A stretch of DNA of 64,000 nt. Source: DAHUXT01 sp036273675 (GTDB taxonomy: Bacteria; Chloroflexota; Ktedonobacteria; Ktedonobacterales; JADMIN01). The DNA lies in the NCBI GenBank assembly GCA_036273675.1, contig DASUHD010000093.1, positions 1-64,000 of the forward strand, written 5' to 3'. Under the pieces are notes generated by a model. It saw only the letters and a program-made list of their open reading frames with translations. It had not been told where the DNA came from and ran no database searches. Every line of letters starts with the position of its first letter. Position 1 is the first letter of the stretch. Shown here piece after piece: positions 1 through 9,524 of the stretch. A program made the translations under genes and the position numbers.

Positions 1-231
1 GCATCTCGTGCATTGCATACATCGCTGCATCTCTTCGCGTCGCGTGAATCACCGCACTGAATTCGCTTACACTCCCTGCGCCAGTGCCGCATATCGCTCG
101 TCCTGGTTTAAGATATATCTTATTGTATCGAATATGTCAAGGGGTGACAGTGAAGTCTGAGGAAATGCGGCGCAATTGTGACATATCACAGCGCCATGAG
201 AGGGCGATGAGAAGTGACAAGGCATAACGCT

Positions 232-381
232 ATGGCTGTCGCAAAGGCCCTCAGCCCAGAAAACGACAGTATTGAGGAGATCAAGCGGATTGATGAGACG
301 CATCAGGCGCGGGAGGAATACCTACGGATGCCTCCGCCAGAGATGTCGATTGACCTCGCTCGAAGCCTGGTAAAGCGGTGA
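232..381 (+). CDS. Small hypothetical protein (49 aa)
   Basis: A 49-residue frame starts at ATG 232 and ends in TGA 379-381. It is charged and helical in character, with a middle rich in E, K, D and R (…SIEEIKRIDETHQAREEY…). An alternative GTG start at 214 has a good GAGAGGG ribosome site nine bases upstream. The ATG at 232 has AAGG at a similar distance, so the start is open. I do not recognise the family. Size and charge would suit an antitoxin or small regulator, but nothing proves that. The opposite strand is also open but reads less like protein. Confidence 0.45.
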   Translation: MAVAKALSPENDSIEEIKRIDETHQAREEYLRMPPPEMSIDLARSLVKR

Positions 382-382
382 C

Positions 383-673
383 TTATTTCTTGCCCTCCAG
401 TTCGCCCACTTCTTTCGCCACTCCCTTCTCGGCGTCGCGCACGGCGTCAATCGCCTCGCCCACCAGCACCGTCATGCCCACGGCGTAGGCGGCGAGCACA
501 GCGATCACAATGGCCGCCGCAATGGTCAGCGTCGTCGGGGGCCAGGTGTTGGTGACCAGGAAGGAGATAAGCAGCGCCAGCCCGGCGCCGATAATGGCGG
601 AGAGCAGCGAGGAGAAGATGATGCGGAAGAAGGCGCGGAAGAAGAATTTGATTACATTCCCGATGATACCCAT
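383..673 (-). CDS. Small two-helix membrane protein
   Basis: This 96-residue protein has two strongly hydrophobic segments, about residues 20-42 and 50-72, and a charged C-terminal tail ending in EGKK. The start has AAAGGGG nine bases upstream. It resembles the 123-residue protein at 19344-19715 in layout: amphipathic N-terminus, two membrane helices, then a polar tail containing a xIDAVxDA-like stretch. The two are probably distant paralogues. No catalytic motif is visible and the function is unknown. It lies tail-to-tail with the small gene ending at 381. Confidence 0.6.
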   Translation of the reverse strand: MGIIGNVIKFFFRAFFRIIFSSLLSAIIGAGLALLISFLVTNTWPPTTLTIAAAIVIAVLAAYAVGMTVLVGEAIDAVRDAEKGVAKEVGELEGKK

Positions 674-809
674 AACGACATGCCCCTTTCAGCGCCTGGC
701 CTCGCGCGTCGCTTACATGGCGCGCGAATGACCAGCCAGCCGCGTACCTGCCACTATACGCCTGTTCGCGGCTGCGGTGAAGAGGGGAAAGAGACACGGC
801 GAGACACCG

Positions 810-1193
810 CTATTTGCCGGGGTACTCCATTGGTAGGCCCGCCGACTCCCACATCTCCGTGCCGCCATCCACATTGATGGCCTGGGTATAGCCCTGGCGC
901 ATCAGGTAGCGCACAACATCCTGGCTGCGCGAGCCGTGCTCGCAGATCACCAGCACCTCACGGTCCTGGGGAACCTCGGCGATGCGGGCGACGAACTGGC
1001 TCATTGGGATGTTCACGGCGTCCTTTGCATGGCGCGGCACGTATTCGTATGGCTCGCGCACATCGAGCAGGATAGCGGTCGAGTCAGGCTCGGCCAGGCG
1101 GCTGGCGGCCTCGCGCACCGTCATATCTGGCAGAGATGCGTCTTGAGATGGTCGAAATGTCACGGGTAATTCTCCGTTGAATGGGTCTTGCAT
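810..1193 (-). CDS. Rhodanese-like domain protein
   Basis: This is a single-domain rhodanese of 127 residues. The CH2A-like motif LLDVREPYEY (about 42-51) and the active-site loop CEHGSRS (about residue 84 on) with its catalytic cysteine are both present. The chain ends in a GGTEMWESAGLPM motif typical of these domains. Such proteins carry sulfur as a cysteine persulfide in sulfur transfer or cyanide detoxification. There is no signal peptide, so it should be cytoplasmic. The neighbours do not specify a pathway. The ribosome site is weak. Confidence 0.85.
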   Translation of the reverse strand: MQDPFNGELPVTFRPSQDASLPDMTVREAASRLAEPDSTAILLDVREPYEYVPRHAKDAVNIPMSQFVARIAEVPQDREVLVICEHGSRSQDVVRYLMRQGYTQAINVDGGTEMWESAGLPMEYPGK

Positions 1194-1403
1194 TCTTCAT
1201 TGCGCATGGGCATGCGCTGACTATCTCTCATAGTAACACGCCCGATAACACGCCATCGCGCCAAGATTCTCCAAACGTCCGACGTTCTTTCAGCTTGCCC
1301 TCAGCCTGGTCTCAGGGTTGCTGGGTATAGTCTCGGCATCGAACCTGCGAATGTCGGTGGGGACCGCGCTGGAGTACGCGGCCAACTGGAGAAGGGATCG
1401 AGC

Positions 1404-2681
1404 ATGGATTCCAGGCAGGCGCTGATGTTGCTGGTCGTAACGGCGGGCGCGTTCATCGTGCCGATCATTAGCGAGCGCATTGGCTGGTTTACCGCGCCCT
1501 GCGAGATGATCTACGGAATTCTGGCGGCCAACCTGCTCCCCTGGGTACACGATCCCGGCAACTTCATCACGACACTGGCGCAGTTTGGCTTTCTGCTGCT
1601 GATGTTCCTGGCTGGACTTGAAATCGACTTTACGATGCTGCGGAGGCGTGGCCTCGCGATGCTGCTCCGCGCAGAGTGCGCCGCGCTCGGCTTGCAGGCG
1701 CTGGTGCTGGCGGTGGGCATCTATCTACAACTGCCCCCTATCTACATTCTGCTGCTGGGAGCCGTCTCGATCAGCCTACTGCTGGTGGTGCTCAAAGAAC
1801 TGCAACTGGCGCAGAGCGCCTTCGGCCAGACCATCCTGATTGTGGGCGCGCTGGGCGAGTTCCTGACGATTCTCGAAGTGACGACCTATGACCTCGTCAG
1901 TCGCTTCGGCGTGGGGCTGCCGCTGGCGCTGGCGGCGCTAAAGCTGGCGGCGCTGCTCTTCGTTGGCTACCTTGTTCTGCGCTGGCTCAATACCTCCGTC
2001 GCCAGTTCGCCCGGACGATTCATGCGGCTCTTTCATGCGCGCGACACGGCGGAGTTGGGTGTGCGCGCCGCGCTCGCGTTCATGCTGATGTTCGCGGCGA
2101 TTGCGGTGCTGTTGGAGGTCGAGCAGATTCTGGCGGCGTTCATCGCGGGCGCAGTGTGCAGCTTCGCCTTTCGCGGACACAATACCGTCGGACGCAAGCT
2201 CAGCACGATGGGGCAGGGATTCTTTATCCCCCTCTTCTTCATCTCCGTCGGGATGAGTCTCCGCGTGAGCGTGCTCATGAACGGCGAGACGCTGTTGCTA
2301 ATCGGCGGGTTGCTGGCGGGGTTGCTCTTGCTGCGGCTGCTGGCGACCCCGCTGCTGCTCTTCGCGGGCGTCTCCTGGCGCTCGACCACCGGCGCGGTGC
2401 TGCTACTCAGCGCGCCGCTGACCCTGATCGTCGCGATTGCGCAGGTTGGCATCAACCTGAAGCAGCTTCAGCCGGCGACGTATGGCGCGGTGCTGGCGGT
2501 GGCTATCCTGAGCTCGGTCATCTTTCCGCTGCTGGGACGTCCCATGCTACGCCACGAGATGAACCCAGCGCGACGCGGACGCATCCGCCAGGTGATCCGC
2601 TCGGCGCGGGCGCGCATCAGCCTGGGCCTGAACTCGCCCGCCATCCCCCCGCTGGACGCGGGCAGCGAGCGCCCGGCATAG
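1404..2681 (+). CDS. Cation:proton antiporter (CPA2/KefB-like membrane domain)
   Basis: This 425-residue membrane protein has about eleven to twelve hydrophobic segments in the Na+/H+ exchanger fold. FLLLMFLAGLEIDF near residue 63 is the FLAGLE(I/V)D signature of the CPA2 family, and VLLLSAPLTLIVAIAQ lies in the later helices. It would exchange protons for Na+ or K+ across the cytoplasmic membrane. It lacks the C-terminal TrkA-N domain of full KefB/KefC proteins, ending instead in a short basic tail. The ATG has AAGGGA seven bases upstream. It stands alone with no obvious operon partner. Confidence 0.85.
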   Translation: MDSRQALMLLVVTAGAFIVPIISERIGWFTAPCEMIYGILAANLLPWVHDPGNFITTLAQFGFLLLMFLAGLEIDFTMLRRRGLAMLLRAECAALGLQALVLAVGIYLQLPPIYILLLGAVSISLLLVVLKELQLAQSAFGQTILIVGALGEFLTILEVTTYDLVSRFGVGLPLALAALKLAALLFVGYLVLRWLNTSVASSPGRFMRLFHARDTAELGVRAALAFMLMFAAIAVLLEVEQILAAFIAGAVCSFAFRGHNTVGRKLSTMGQGFFIPLFFISVGMSLRVSVLMNGETLLLIGGLLAGLLLLRLLATPLLLFAGVSWRSTTGAVLLLSAPLTLIVAIAQVGINLKQLQPATYGAVLAVAILSSVIFPLLGRPMLRHEMNPARRGRIRQVIRSARARISLGLNSPAIPPLDAGSERPA

Positions 2682-2779
2682 GTGGCGTCCGAAGTAATCT
2701 GGCCAGTAGAACACCTGTTTGCTACAATAGCGATATGTGGTCGTATCGCCATGATAGCGAGAAGAGCTAGAGGATAGCG

Positions 2780-3373
2780 ATGGAGCCGACCTTTTTTCGC
2801 TCGCCAGAGGAGTTTCGCGCCTGGCTGCTGGAGCACCATGCCAGCGAACAGGAGCTGCTGCTCGGCTTCTATAAGAAACGCTCGGGCGTGACGGGCTTCA
2901 CCCAGGCGCAGGCGGTCGATGAGGCGCTTTGCTTCGGCTGGATCGACGGCCACATGCGCGCGCTCGACGAGAATCGTTATACCGCTCGCTTCACCCCACG
3001 CACGCCGCATAGCATCTGGAGCGCGGTCAACATTCGCCGCGCCGAGCAATTGATCGCGCAGGGACGGATGGAGCCAGCGGGCCTGAAAACCTTCACCGGG
3101 CGCGATCCGCGCCAGGCGGGCCGCTACTCCTTCGAGAACCGTCCGCAATCACTCGACCAAGCGGACGAGACAGTGTTCCGCGCGAATGCGCCCGCCTGGG
3201 CGTTCTTCCAGGCGCAGATACCCTCCTACCAGCGAACCGCCATCTGGTGGGTGATAAGCGCGAAAACCGACGCGACACGCCAGCGGCGCCTCGTCACCCT
3301 CATTGCTGATTCCGCCGAGGGGCGACTGCTGAAAAACCTATCCTACGGCGGGCGCAAGCCCAAAGCAACGTAA
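2780..3373 (+). CDS. YdeI/OmpD-associated family protein
   Basis: This 197-residue soluble protein belongs to the YdeI/OmpD-associated family. Family hallmarks are the N-terminal FRAWLLEHH region, the motif SGVTGFTQAQAVDEALCFGWIDG in the first third, a central RRAEQLIAQGRMEPAGL segment and a basic C-terminus. In other bacteria the family has been linked to tolerance of antimicrobial peptides, but the biochemistry is unclear. A TACAAT -10-like hexamer lies at 2723-2728, so it probably has its own promoter. Confidence 0.8.
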   Translation: MEPTFFRSPEEFRAWLLEHHASEQELLLGFYKKRSGVTGFTQAQAVDEALCFGWIDGHMRALDENRYTARFTPRTPHSIWSAVNIRRAEQLIAQGRMEPAGLKTFTGRDPRQAGRYSFENRPQSLDQADETVFRANAPAWAFFQAQIPSYQRTAIWWVISAKTDATRQRRLVTLIADSAEGRLLKNLSYGGRKPKAT

Positions 3374-3438
3374 TCCACGAGAGCCGCTTATACTGATTTC
3401 GTCTCGGTTGTTTGTTCACTCCCACAACGTCTGCTCTG

Positions 3439-3480
3439 GCTCCCCTCCCTTTTAGGGGAGGGGATGGGGGAGAGGGCAGC
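3439..3480. repeat. Dispersed C-rich/G-rich palindromic repeat, copy 1
   Basis: A CCCCTCCC arm is followed by TTTTA, a GGGAGGGG arm and a G-rich tail. The same design recurs at 9123-9168, 9375-9420, 20305-20339 and 29928-29970. All copies are intergenic. As RNA each would form a short stem-loop. Confidence 0.7.
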
Positions 3481-3520
3481 TACCACGAGCCGAAGCATAA
3501 TTGCTGTTAGAGGACACGGC

Positions 3521-3964
3521 ATGTCCGACGCATCGAATCTCGCCCGCAAGCTTGGCATCGCGCCAGGCTGCTCGATCCTGCTGCTGGACGCGCCCGCGTC
3601 CTCCGGCGCCCTGCTGCGAGACGCCTGCCCGCCGGGTGTAACACTGGCCAATTCCGACAATGGCGCAGAACGTTACGACCTCATCTTTCTCTGGCTCCGA
3701 TCCGCCGATGGGGTGGTCGAGCGATTCACCGCGCTCCAGTGGCGCATTGTATCCGATGGCGCAATCTGGGTGATGCTGCTGAAGAAGCCGATTGCCCGCA
3801 AACGCGGCGTGACGCTCACCTGGGAGGAGATGCAGACTGCCGCGCTCCAGACCGATCTGGTGGATAACAAGATCGCCTCGTTCTCGGATGAAGAGTACGG
3901 CACGCGCTTCGTCATCCGCCGCGAGCGCCGCCCGATGTACTCAACGCCACCCTCCCCCCGCTGA
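3521..3964 (+). CDS. DUF3052-like small protein
   Basis: This 147-residue protein starts at ATG 3521 (MSDASNLARKLG). The frame opens further upstream inside the palindromic repeat, but that part does not read as protein. The layout, a short Rossmann-like SILLLDAP strand, LIFLWLRS, WRIVSDGAIWVMLLKK, then a variable end, resembles the DUF3052 proteins of actinobacteria and Chloroflexi. Those look like SAM-methyltransferase cores without the SAM motif. No function is known. The C-terminus ends in a basic, proline-containing tail. Confidence 0.6.
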   Translation: MSDASNLARKLGIAPGCSILLLDAPASSGALLRDACPPGVTLANSDNGAERYDLIFLWLRSADGVVERFTALQWRIVSDGAIWVMLLKKPIARKRGVTLTWEEMQTAALQTDLVDNKIASFSDEEYGTRFVIRRERRPMYSTPPSPR

Positions 3965-4037
3965 CCCTTACCCTACATGAAGTTCGCCCTCAACGCCCGC
4001 CGCCTGTGAACTTCCATCGAGCGTGCAACGTATTATC

Positions 4038-4066
4038 TTGGAGAGCTACCGCTGCTCTGGTATACT
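4038..4066 (+). promoter_or_regulatory. Sigma-70-type promoter for the Ser/Thr kinase
   Basis: TTGGAG at 4038-4043 is separated by 17 bases from TATACT at 4061-4066. This spacing is ideal for a housekeeping promoter and places the transcript start about 55 bases before the kinase ATG at 4128. Confidence 0.6.
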
Positions 4067-4127
4067 GCGGACGAGCTAACGCGAATGAAATGACGGATGG
4101 ACAATAGACGAAACGCTGGAGGGCGCG

Positions 4128-6017
4128 ATGTTGCATCTGGAAGGACGTGAGGTAGGCGGCTGCAAGCTCGTGCGCAAAATCGGCGAGGGCGGCATGGGCG
4201 AGGTCTATCTCGGCGAGCAGATCCGGGTCGGGAATCGCGCCGTCGCCGTCAAGATCGTGCAGGCGGATGAAGAAGACGGCGACAGCGCGCAGATCGCGGA
4301 TATCGCGCGGCGGTTCCAGCGCGAGGCGGGGCTGCTCGGCAATTTTTCGCATCCCAACATTCTACCGGTGCATGATAGCGGTGTCCAGGGTGACCTGCTC
4401 TACCTCGTCATGCAATACGCGCCCGATGGCTCGCTGGCCGACGCCATCAAGGGCCGAACGGCGCATCCGCTGATATTGCCCGCCGCGCCCGCCTTCGTCG
4501 CCGATCTCATCGGCCAGGTAGCCGCCGCCCTTCAGTATACCCATGATCGCGGCGTCGTCCACCGTGATGTCAAGCCCGGCAACGTGCTGCTCCAGCTGGA
4601 GCCGAACGGCCACTGGCGCGCACTGCTGGCCGACTTTGGCATCGCGCGCGGCGCGGACGGCAGCAGTCACCGCACCAAGGTCTCGGGCACGCTCGCCTAC
4701 ATGGCGCCCGAGCAATTCAAAGGCGACTTCTCGCCCGCCAGCGACCAGTACGCCCTGGCGGTGATGACCTACCAACTGCTCACCGGCCACACGCCCTACG
4801 AAGGCGACATGGCGACGCTGACGCAGGGGCATCTCTACGGGACGCCGCCCTCGGTGCGCTCGTACAACGCGGCGCTGCCCGCGAAGGTGGACGGCGTGCT
4901 CAGTCGCGCGCTGGCCAAAGACCCAACGCTGCGCTACCCGTCCGTCGCGGACTACGCGGCGGCGCTGCAAGAGGCGCTCGCGCAGAAGTCGGCCGCCGGG
5001 GATGTCATCGCGCCCGTGGCGCCAGCGCCCACACCAGCCAATGGCGGGAAAGTCTCGCATGGGCCAGCGCCGCAGTGGCCCGTGGATAAGAAGAAGCCGC
5101 CACGCCAGCCACGTCAGCCGGGTCTGGGGCGCGTCTGGCTGGCCCTCCTTGCGGCGATTGTCCTGCTGGTGGGAATCGTCGGCGCGGGCGGGCTGCTCGT
5201 GCGCCAGCAACAGAACCAGCAGGCGCAGCAGACACGCACGGCCCAGCAGACAGCGGGCGCGCAGGCGAATTCGACCACAGCGGCGCAGACGGCAGTGGCA
5301 GCGATCACGGCGACCGCAGCCGCCGCCCAGGTAACGCCAATCGGCACGGCGACCGCTACGCCAACGGGTATCGGCCAGGATGTGACGACGCCCCTGCCAC
5401 CTCCATCTGGCGTGGACAGCACTGCTTCTAACGTGAAAATCTCTGATCCGTCGCCTTTCTGCCCTCAGGACCAGCAGCCGACGACGCCGTGGCAGAAGAG
5501 CAGCAATGTAGCGACCTCCTGCCCAGGCGGCGGTGGGAACGGCGTTGACCTGACGGCGACAGACTCGACTCACCTTGGCTGCATCCAGCGCAAAGATGTG
5601 CCACAGGACGACGGCTACGTGGCCGCAATCGCCCAGCCAGCGTCGGGCGCCGTTGTGCTCGGTTTCCGCCAGGGCGAAGGGAACACCAGCGGTGGCTTGA
5701 CCAATATCACCGGCTACTACTTCCAGATTAACCCCGCCGGGAAGACGTACCAAATCTTCAAAGTTGACGGAAACGGCACGGCGACTAACTTGATGCCGAC
5801 CGACGGCGCGTTAAACGGCACGCTGGCCGCGCATTTCGAGGTGGGCGTCCTCTATCAGGGAAGCCAAATCACACCATATATCAACGGCATTAAGCTGCCG
5901 TCTGTTACTGACACGTCCTTCACCAGCGGCTGGATGGCGCTTTGCACATCAGGTATATCAGGCGCCTCCGGTGAGACAACCTACACCAACGCGCTGATGT
6001 ATCCACTCGCCAGCTAA
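4128..6017 (+). CDS. Transmembrane Ser/Thr protein kinase with extracytoplasmic domain
   Basis: Residues about 10-280 form a Hanks-type kinase: glycine loop GEGGMGEVYLG, VAVKIV lysine, catalytic HRDVKPGN, DFG and APE motifs are all intact. A proline- and Q/T/A-rich linker follows, with one membrane helix at about 336-358. The outer part starts with a long Thr/Ala/Gln spacer and ends in a roughly 200-residue beta-rich domain containing several cysteines. The outer domain has no PASTA repeats and looks like a jelly-roll or lectin-like sensor module, which is an inference. GGAGGG precedes the ATG. It probably senses an extracellular ligand and phosphorylates cytoplasmic targets. Confidence 0.9.
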   Translation: MLHLEGREVGGCKLVRKIGEGGMGEVYLGEQIRVGNRAVAVKIVQADEEDGDSAQIADIARRFQREAGLLGNFSHPNILPVHDSGVQGDLLYLVMQYAPDGSLADAIKGRTAHPLILPAAPAFVADLIGQVAAALQYTHDRGVVHRDVKPGNVLLQLEPNGHWRALLADFGIARGADGSSHRTKVSGTLAYMAPEQFKGDFSPASDQYALAVMTYQLLTGHTPYEGDMATLTQGHLYGTPPSVRSYNAALPAKVDGVLSRALAKDPTLRYPSVADYAAALQEALAQKSAAGDVIAPVAPAPTPANGGKVSHGPAPQWPVDKKKPPRQPRQPGLGRVWLALLAAIVLLVGIVGAGGLLVRQQQNQQAQQTRTAQQTAGAQANSTTAAQTAVAAITATAAAAQVTPIGTATATPTGIGQDVTTPLPPPSGVDSTASNVKISDPSPFCPQDQQPTTPWQKSSNVATSCPGGGGNGVDLTATDSTHLGCIQRKDVPQDDGYVAAIAQPASGAVVLGFRQGEGNTSGGLTNITGYYFQINPAGKTYQIFKVDGNGTATNLMPTDGALNGTLAAHFEVGVLYQGSQITPYINGIKLPSVTDTSFTSGWMALCTSGISGASGETTYTNALMYPLAS

Positions 6018-6077
6018 CCCGCGCTTCTTGACGCCTGCTGCCTCCGCTCTCTAAAATCCGAGCGGAGCGTTGTATCA

Positions 6078-6105
6078 TTGCATCAACGGGGATCTCAACG
6101 ATACA
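6078..6105 (+). promoter_or_regulatory. Possible promoter for enolase
   Basis: TTGCAT at 6078-6083 and GATACA at 6100-6105 are 16 bases apart, 40 bases before the enolase start. Both boxes are imperfect. Confidence 0.35.
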
Positions 6106-6145
6106 ACAGCGTACTCCAATGCGCCGCGAGAGGAGAAGCACGGGC

Positions 6146-7465
<1,320 letters not shown>

Positions 7466-7505
7466 CCGACGAAATCATCGAGAGTTTTAGGAAGAGATAC
7501 AGCCC

Positions 7506-8570
7506 ATGAGCGAGACACCCGAAGGCGAACAGACGCCCCCGCAGCAGAGCCAGCCACGGCAGCCCGATCAGCCCGAGGACGCCAACCAGCCGAATCAGAC
7601 CGACACCCCAACCGCGCAGCCAGCGGATGCCGCCGTTTCGTCGGCGCAGTCGCCCGCGCAATCCGTGCCGCCTCCGCCAGCATCGTCGCCAGCGCCAGCC
7701 GCGAAGGCCAACGCCCCAGTGACCGCCACGCAGCGAGGCATAGCGCGCAGCATCCACTATAACCTCAGCTACGTCGTCGCCAATGAGGCAGCGGGACCGC
7801 GCGGGGCGATTGTGCTGCTGCACGACCTGCCCGGCGGCGCGTTCGTCTGGGATGGCGTCATGCCGACGCTTGCCGCGACCGGGCATGCCGTCTACGCCTT
7901 CGATATGCTCGGCTATGGGCAGTCGGACCACCCCTGGCCGTCGGATACGAGCATCTGGGGGCATGCCGACTCGCTGCTCTACGCCTTCCAGGGGCTGAAG
8001 CTGAGCGATGTGACGCTGGTGGGGATTGGCCAGGGCGCGGCGGTAGCGCAGGTGCTGGCCAACCGGCTCTTCCGCGAGAACGTCGCGCGGCTGGCGCTCA
8101 TCAACTCGTATGCCTTCGAGACGGCGTTCGCGCCCAACTGGCCGCTGCCCGATATGGCGAAGCATCAGGACCCCGAGGCGCCGCATCATGCCAACATCGA
8201 GGATGTGCTCAACGATCTACGCAAGACGCTGCCCAACGGCGCCGTCTCGAAGCTTGCCAGTAACCGTATCGCGGCGTACGTGGACGAGTGGAACGGCAAC
8301 GTCGGCAAGCAGATGCTCTATCAGCACATCCGCCTGATGAACCCCAGCTACATCAACTCGGTCGCGACCGACAACGCGAAGCTGACGATTCCGGTGCTAC
8401 TGCTCTGGGGCGAGCAGGATACGGTAACGCCGCCAGCGCTGGGCGAGCGTTTGCGCGATGAGATTCCCGGCTCGCAGTTCGTGACGATCCCCAACGCGGG
8501 CCACCTGCTGCTGGAGGACGCGCCCACCGAGGTGGGCAAACGGCTGGCGGAGTTCGTGGGGAGAAGTTAG
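7506..8570 (+). CDS. Alpha/beta-hydrolase-fold protein lacking the nucleophile serine
   Basis: Residues 1-75 are a proline/glutamine/alanine-rich disordered segment. The rest is an alpha/beta-hydrolase fold: oxyanion strand IVLLHDLPGG, nucleophile elbow LVGIGQGAAVAQ, acid strand LLWGEQDTVTP and terminal histidine in IPNAGHLLLEDAP. The elbow should read G-x-S-x-G, but the middle residue is glycine (codon 8028-8030), so normal ester hydrolysis is not expected. A paralogue at 46138-47079 shares the same loss and most of the sequence. It sits downstream of enolase and may share its transcript. The acidic and histidine members of the triad persist. Confidence 0.8.
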   Translation: MSETPEGEQTPPQQSQPRQPDQPEDANQPNQTDTPTAQPADAAVSSAQSPAQSVPPPPASSPAPAAKANAPVTATQRGIARSIHYNLSYVVANEAAGPRGAIVLLHDLPGGAFVWDGVMPTLAATGHAVYAFDMLGYGQSDHPWPSDTSIWGHADSLLYAFQGLKLSDVTLVGIGQGAAVAQVLANRLFRENVARLALINSYAFETAFAPNWPLPDMAKHQDPEAPHHANIEDVLNDLRKTLPNGAVSKLASNRIAAYVDEWNGNVGKQMLYQHIRLMNPSYINSVATDNAKLTIPVLLLWGEQDTVTPPALGERLRDEIPGSQFVTIPNAGHLLLEDAPTEVGKRLAEFVGRS

Positions 8571-8819
8571 CGGTAATCTACCTTCGCGGCAAGTGACGCG
8601 TGGTGGGGCGAGGTTGGTGATAGTCCGTCGTCGCAGCAAAGAATGATGTGAAGGGCGAGGTTGGTGAGAATCCAGCTTCGCGGCATGAATGCCGCGGCTA
8701 ATCCTGATCCAGCATACTCGCATCCCTGGCGAGATATCTGAACGATTGGGATTAGCCGCAGGGCTTCAGCCTGCGACATGGAACCCCCAGAACAACACCG
8801 CCATATCGTTGTTACCTGC
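8571..8819. repeat. Intergenic repeats and inverted repeat, no gene
   Basis: No convincing coding frame is visible. GCGAGGTTGGTGA occurs at 8608-8620 and again at 8655-8667, each near a CTTCGCGGCA-type segment. CGGCTAATCC (8695-8704) is inverted as GGATTAGCCG (8749-8758), which could form a long-looped hairpin. This looks like a dispersed repeat element rather than a promoter. Confidence 0.5.
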
Positions 8820-9029
8820 CTATGACGCGAGGCGGCTGGCGGCGTCCTTCCCGACATGCGCCCGCGCGCAGACGATATAGGCGTCGAGCGTGCGCAGATA
8901 GGCTGCGTACATCCGCTCCAGGACGGCGGCGGGCTGCCCGCGCTGCTCGGCGAGCGCGAGACTACGCCACTGACGTTCCAGCGACTGCTCGATCTGCTCC
9001 AACTTTCTGCGATTACCCTGTGTTGCCAT
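8820..9029 (-). CDS. Small helical hypothetical protein (69 aa)
   Basis: The ATG at 9029 is chosen because GGGAGG lies six bases upstream on the coding strand. Longer upstream reading runs through the palindromic repeat at 9123-9168 and is not convincing. The protein is a charged, largely helical chain (QGNRRKLEQIEQSLERQW…, then LERMYAAYLRTLDAYIV) and would form a coiled coil or helical hairpin. I do not recognise a family. It is convergent with the gene ending at 8570. Confidence 0.6.
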   Translation of the reverse strand: MATQGNRRKLEQIEQSLERQWRSLALAEQRGQPAAVLERMYAAYLRTLDAYIVCARAHVGKDAASRLAS

Positions 9030-9122
9030 GTTGCGCCTCCCGGAATGATGGGACATTTCCACCACCTGACTATTCCCGGCAAGCGCCTTCAATTCGGAAA
9101 TGATGGGCTGTGCGGTGTCTCT

Positions 9123-9168
9123 GGTTCCCCTCTCCCTGCAAGGGGGAGGGGGGCAGGGGGAGTGACCC
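9123..9168. repeat. Dispersed C-rich/G-rich palindromic repeat, copy 2
   Basis: CCCCTCTCCC, a short loop and GGGGGAGGGG are followed by a G-rich tail. It has the same architecture as the copy at 3439 and lies between divergent genes in the 9030-9524 gap. Confidence 0.7.
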
Positions 9169-9374
9169 ATTTCACCGCACAACACCGGCAATTGCCTCAC
9201 CTGCCCCCATGCAGCCATCTGCCACGTAATGCTACGCTGCTAAAAGCGGCCAGCTACGAGTTATCGCCATACACTACGTGGGTAGTGGAGAATCGCGGCA
9301 GCAATTGCGCGCTATTGGGCCACTCGACAAATTTGTGTTACACCCACCCCTGGCGCCCCGCTTCTCGCTTCTAG

Positions 9375-9420
9375 TTCACCTCTCCCAGCGTAAGCTAGGG
9401 GAGGGGTTAGAGGAGGGGCC
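9375..9420. repeat. Dispersed C-rich/G-rich palindromic repeat, copy 3
   Basis: CCTCTCCC and GGGGAGGGG arms surround AGCGTAAGCTA, followed by an AGAGGAGGGG tail. Two copies of the family therefore sit in one intergenic gap upstream of the FHA kinase. Confidence 0.7.
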
Positions 9421-9470
9421 ACTCATCCCAGGTGTCTCCTACGCCACTGTCGCACGCGAAACGTATCGCG

Positions 9471-9476
9471 TATAAT
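9471..9476 (+). promoter_or_regulatory. -10 box of the FHA-kinase promoter
   Basis: A perfect TATAAT lies at 9471-9476. The best -35 candidate, TGTCGC at 9448-9453, is 17 bases upstream but weak. The kinase start is at 9525, with GGAGGAGG upstream. Confidence 0.5.
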
Positions 9477-9524
9477 TATGGGCAGGGAGCCAGCGGCAAG
9501 GCCATACCGCTGGAGGAGGCGGAC

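Noticed and set aside
67..303. 78-codon minus frame at the window start
   Set aside because: Overlaps the better-supported small plus-strand frame and has poor composition.
4362..5753. 463-codon frame opposite the first kinase
   Set aside because: Arg/Gly/His-rich shadow of a well-supported kinase gene.
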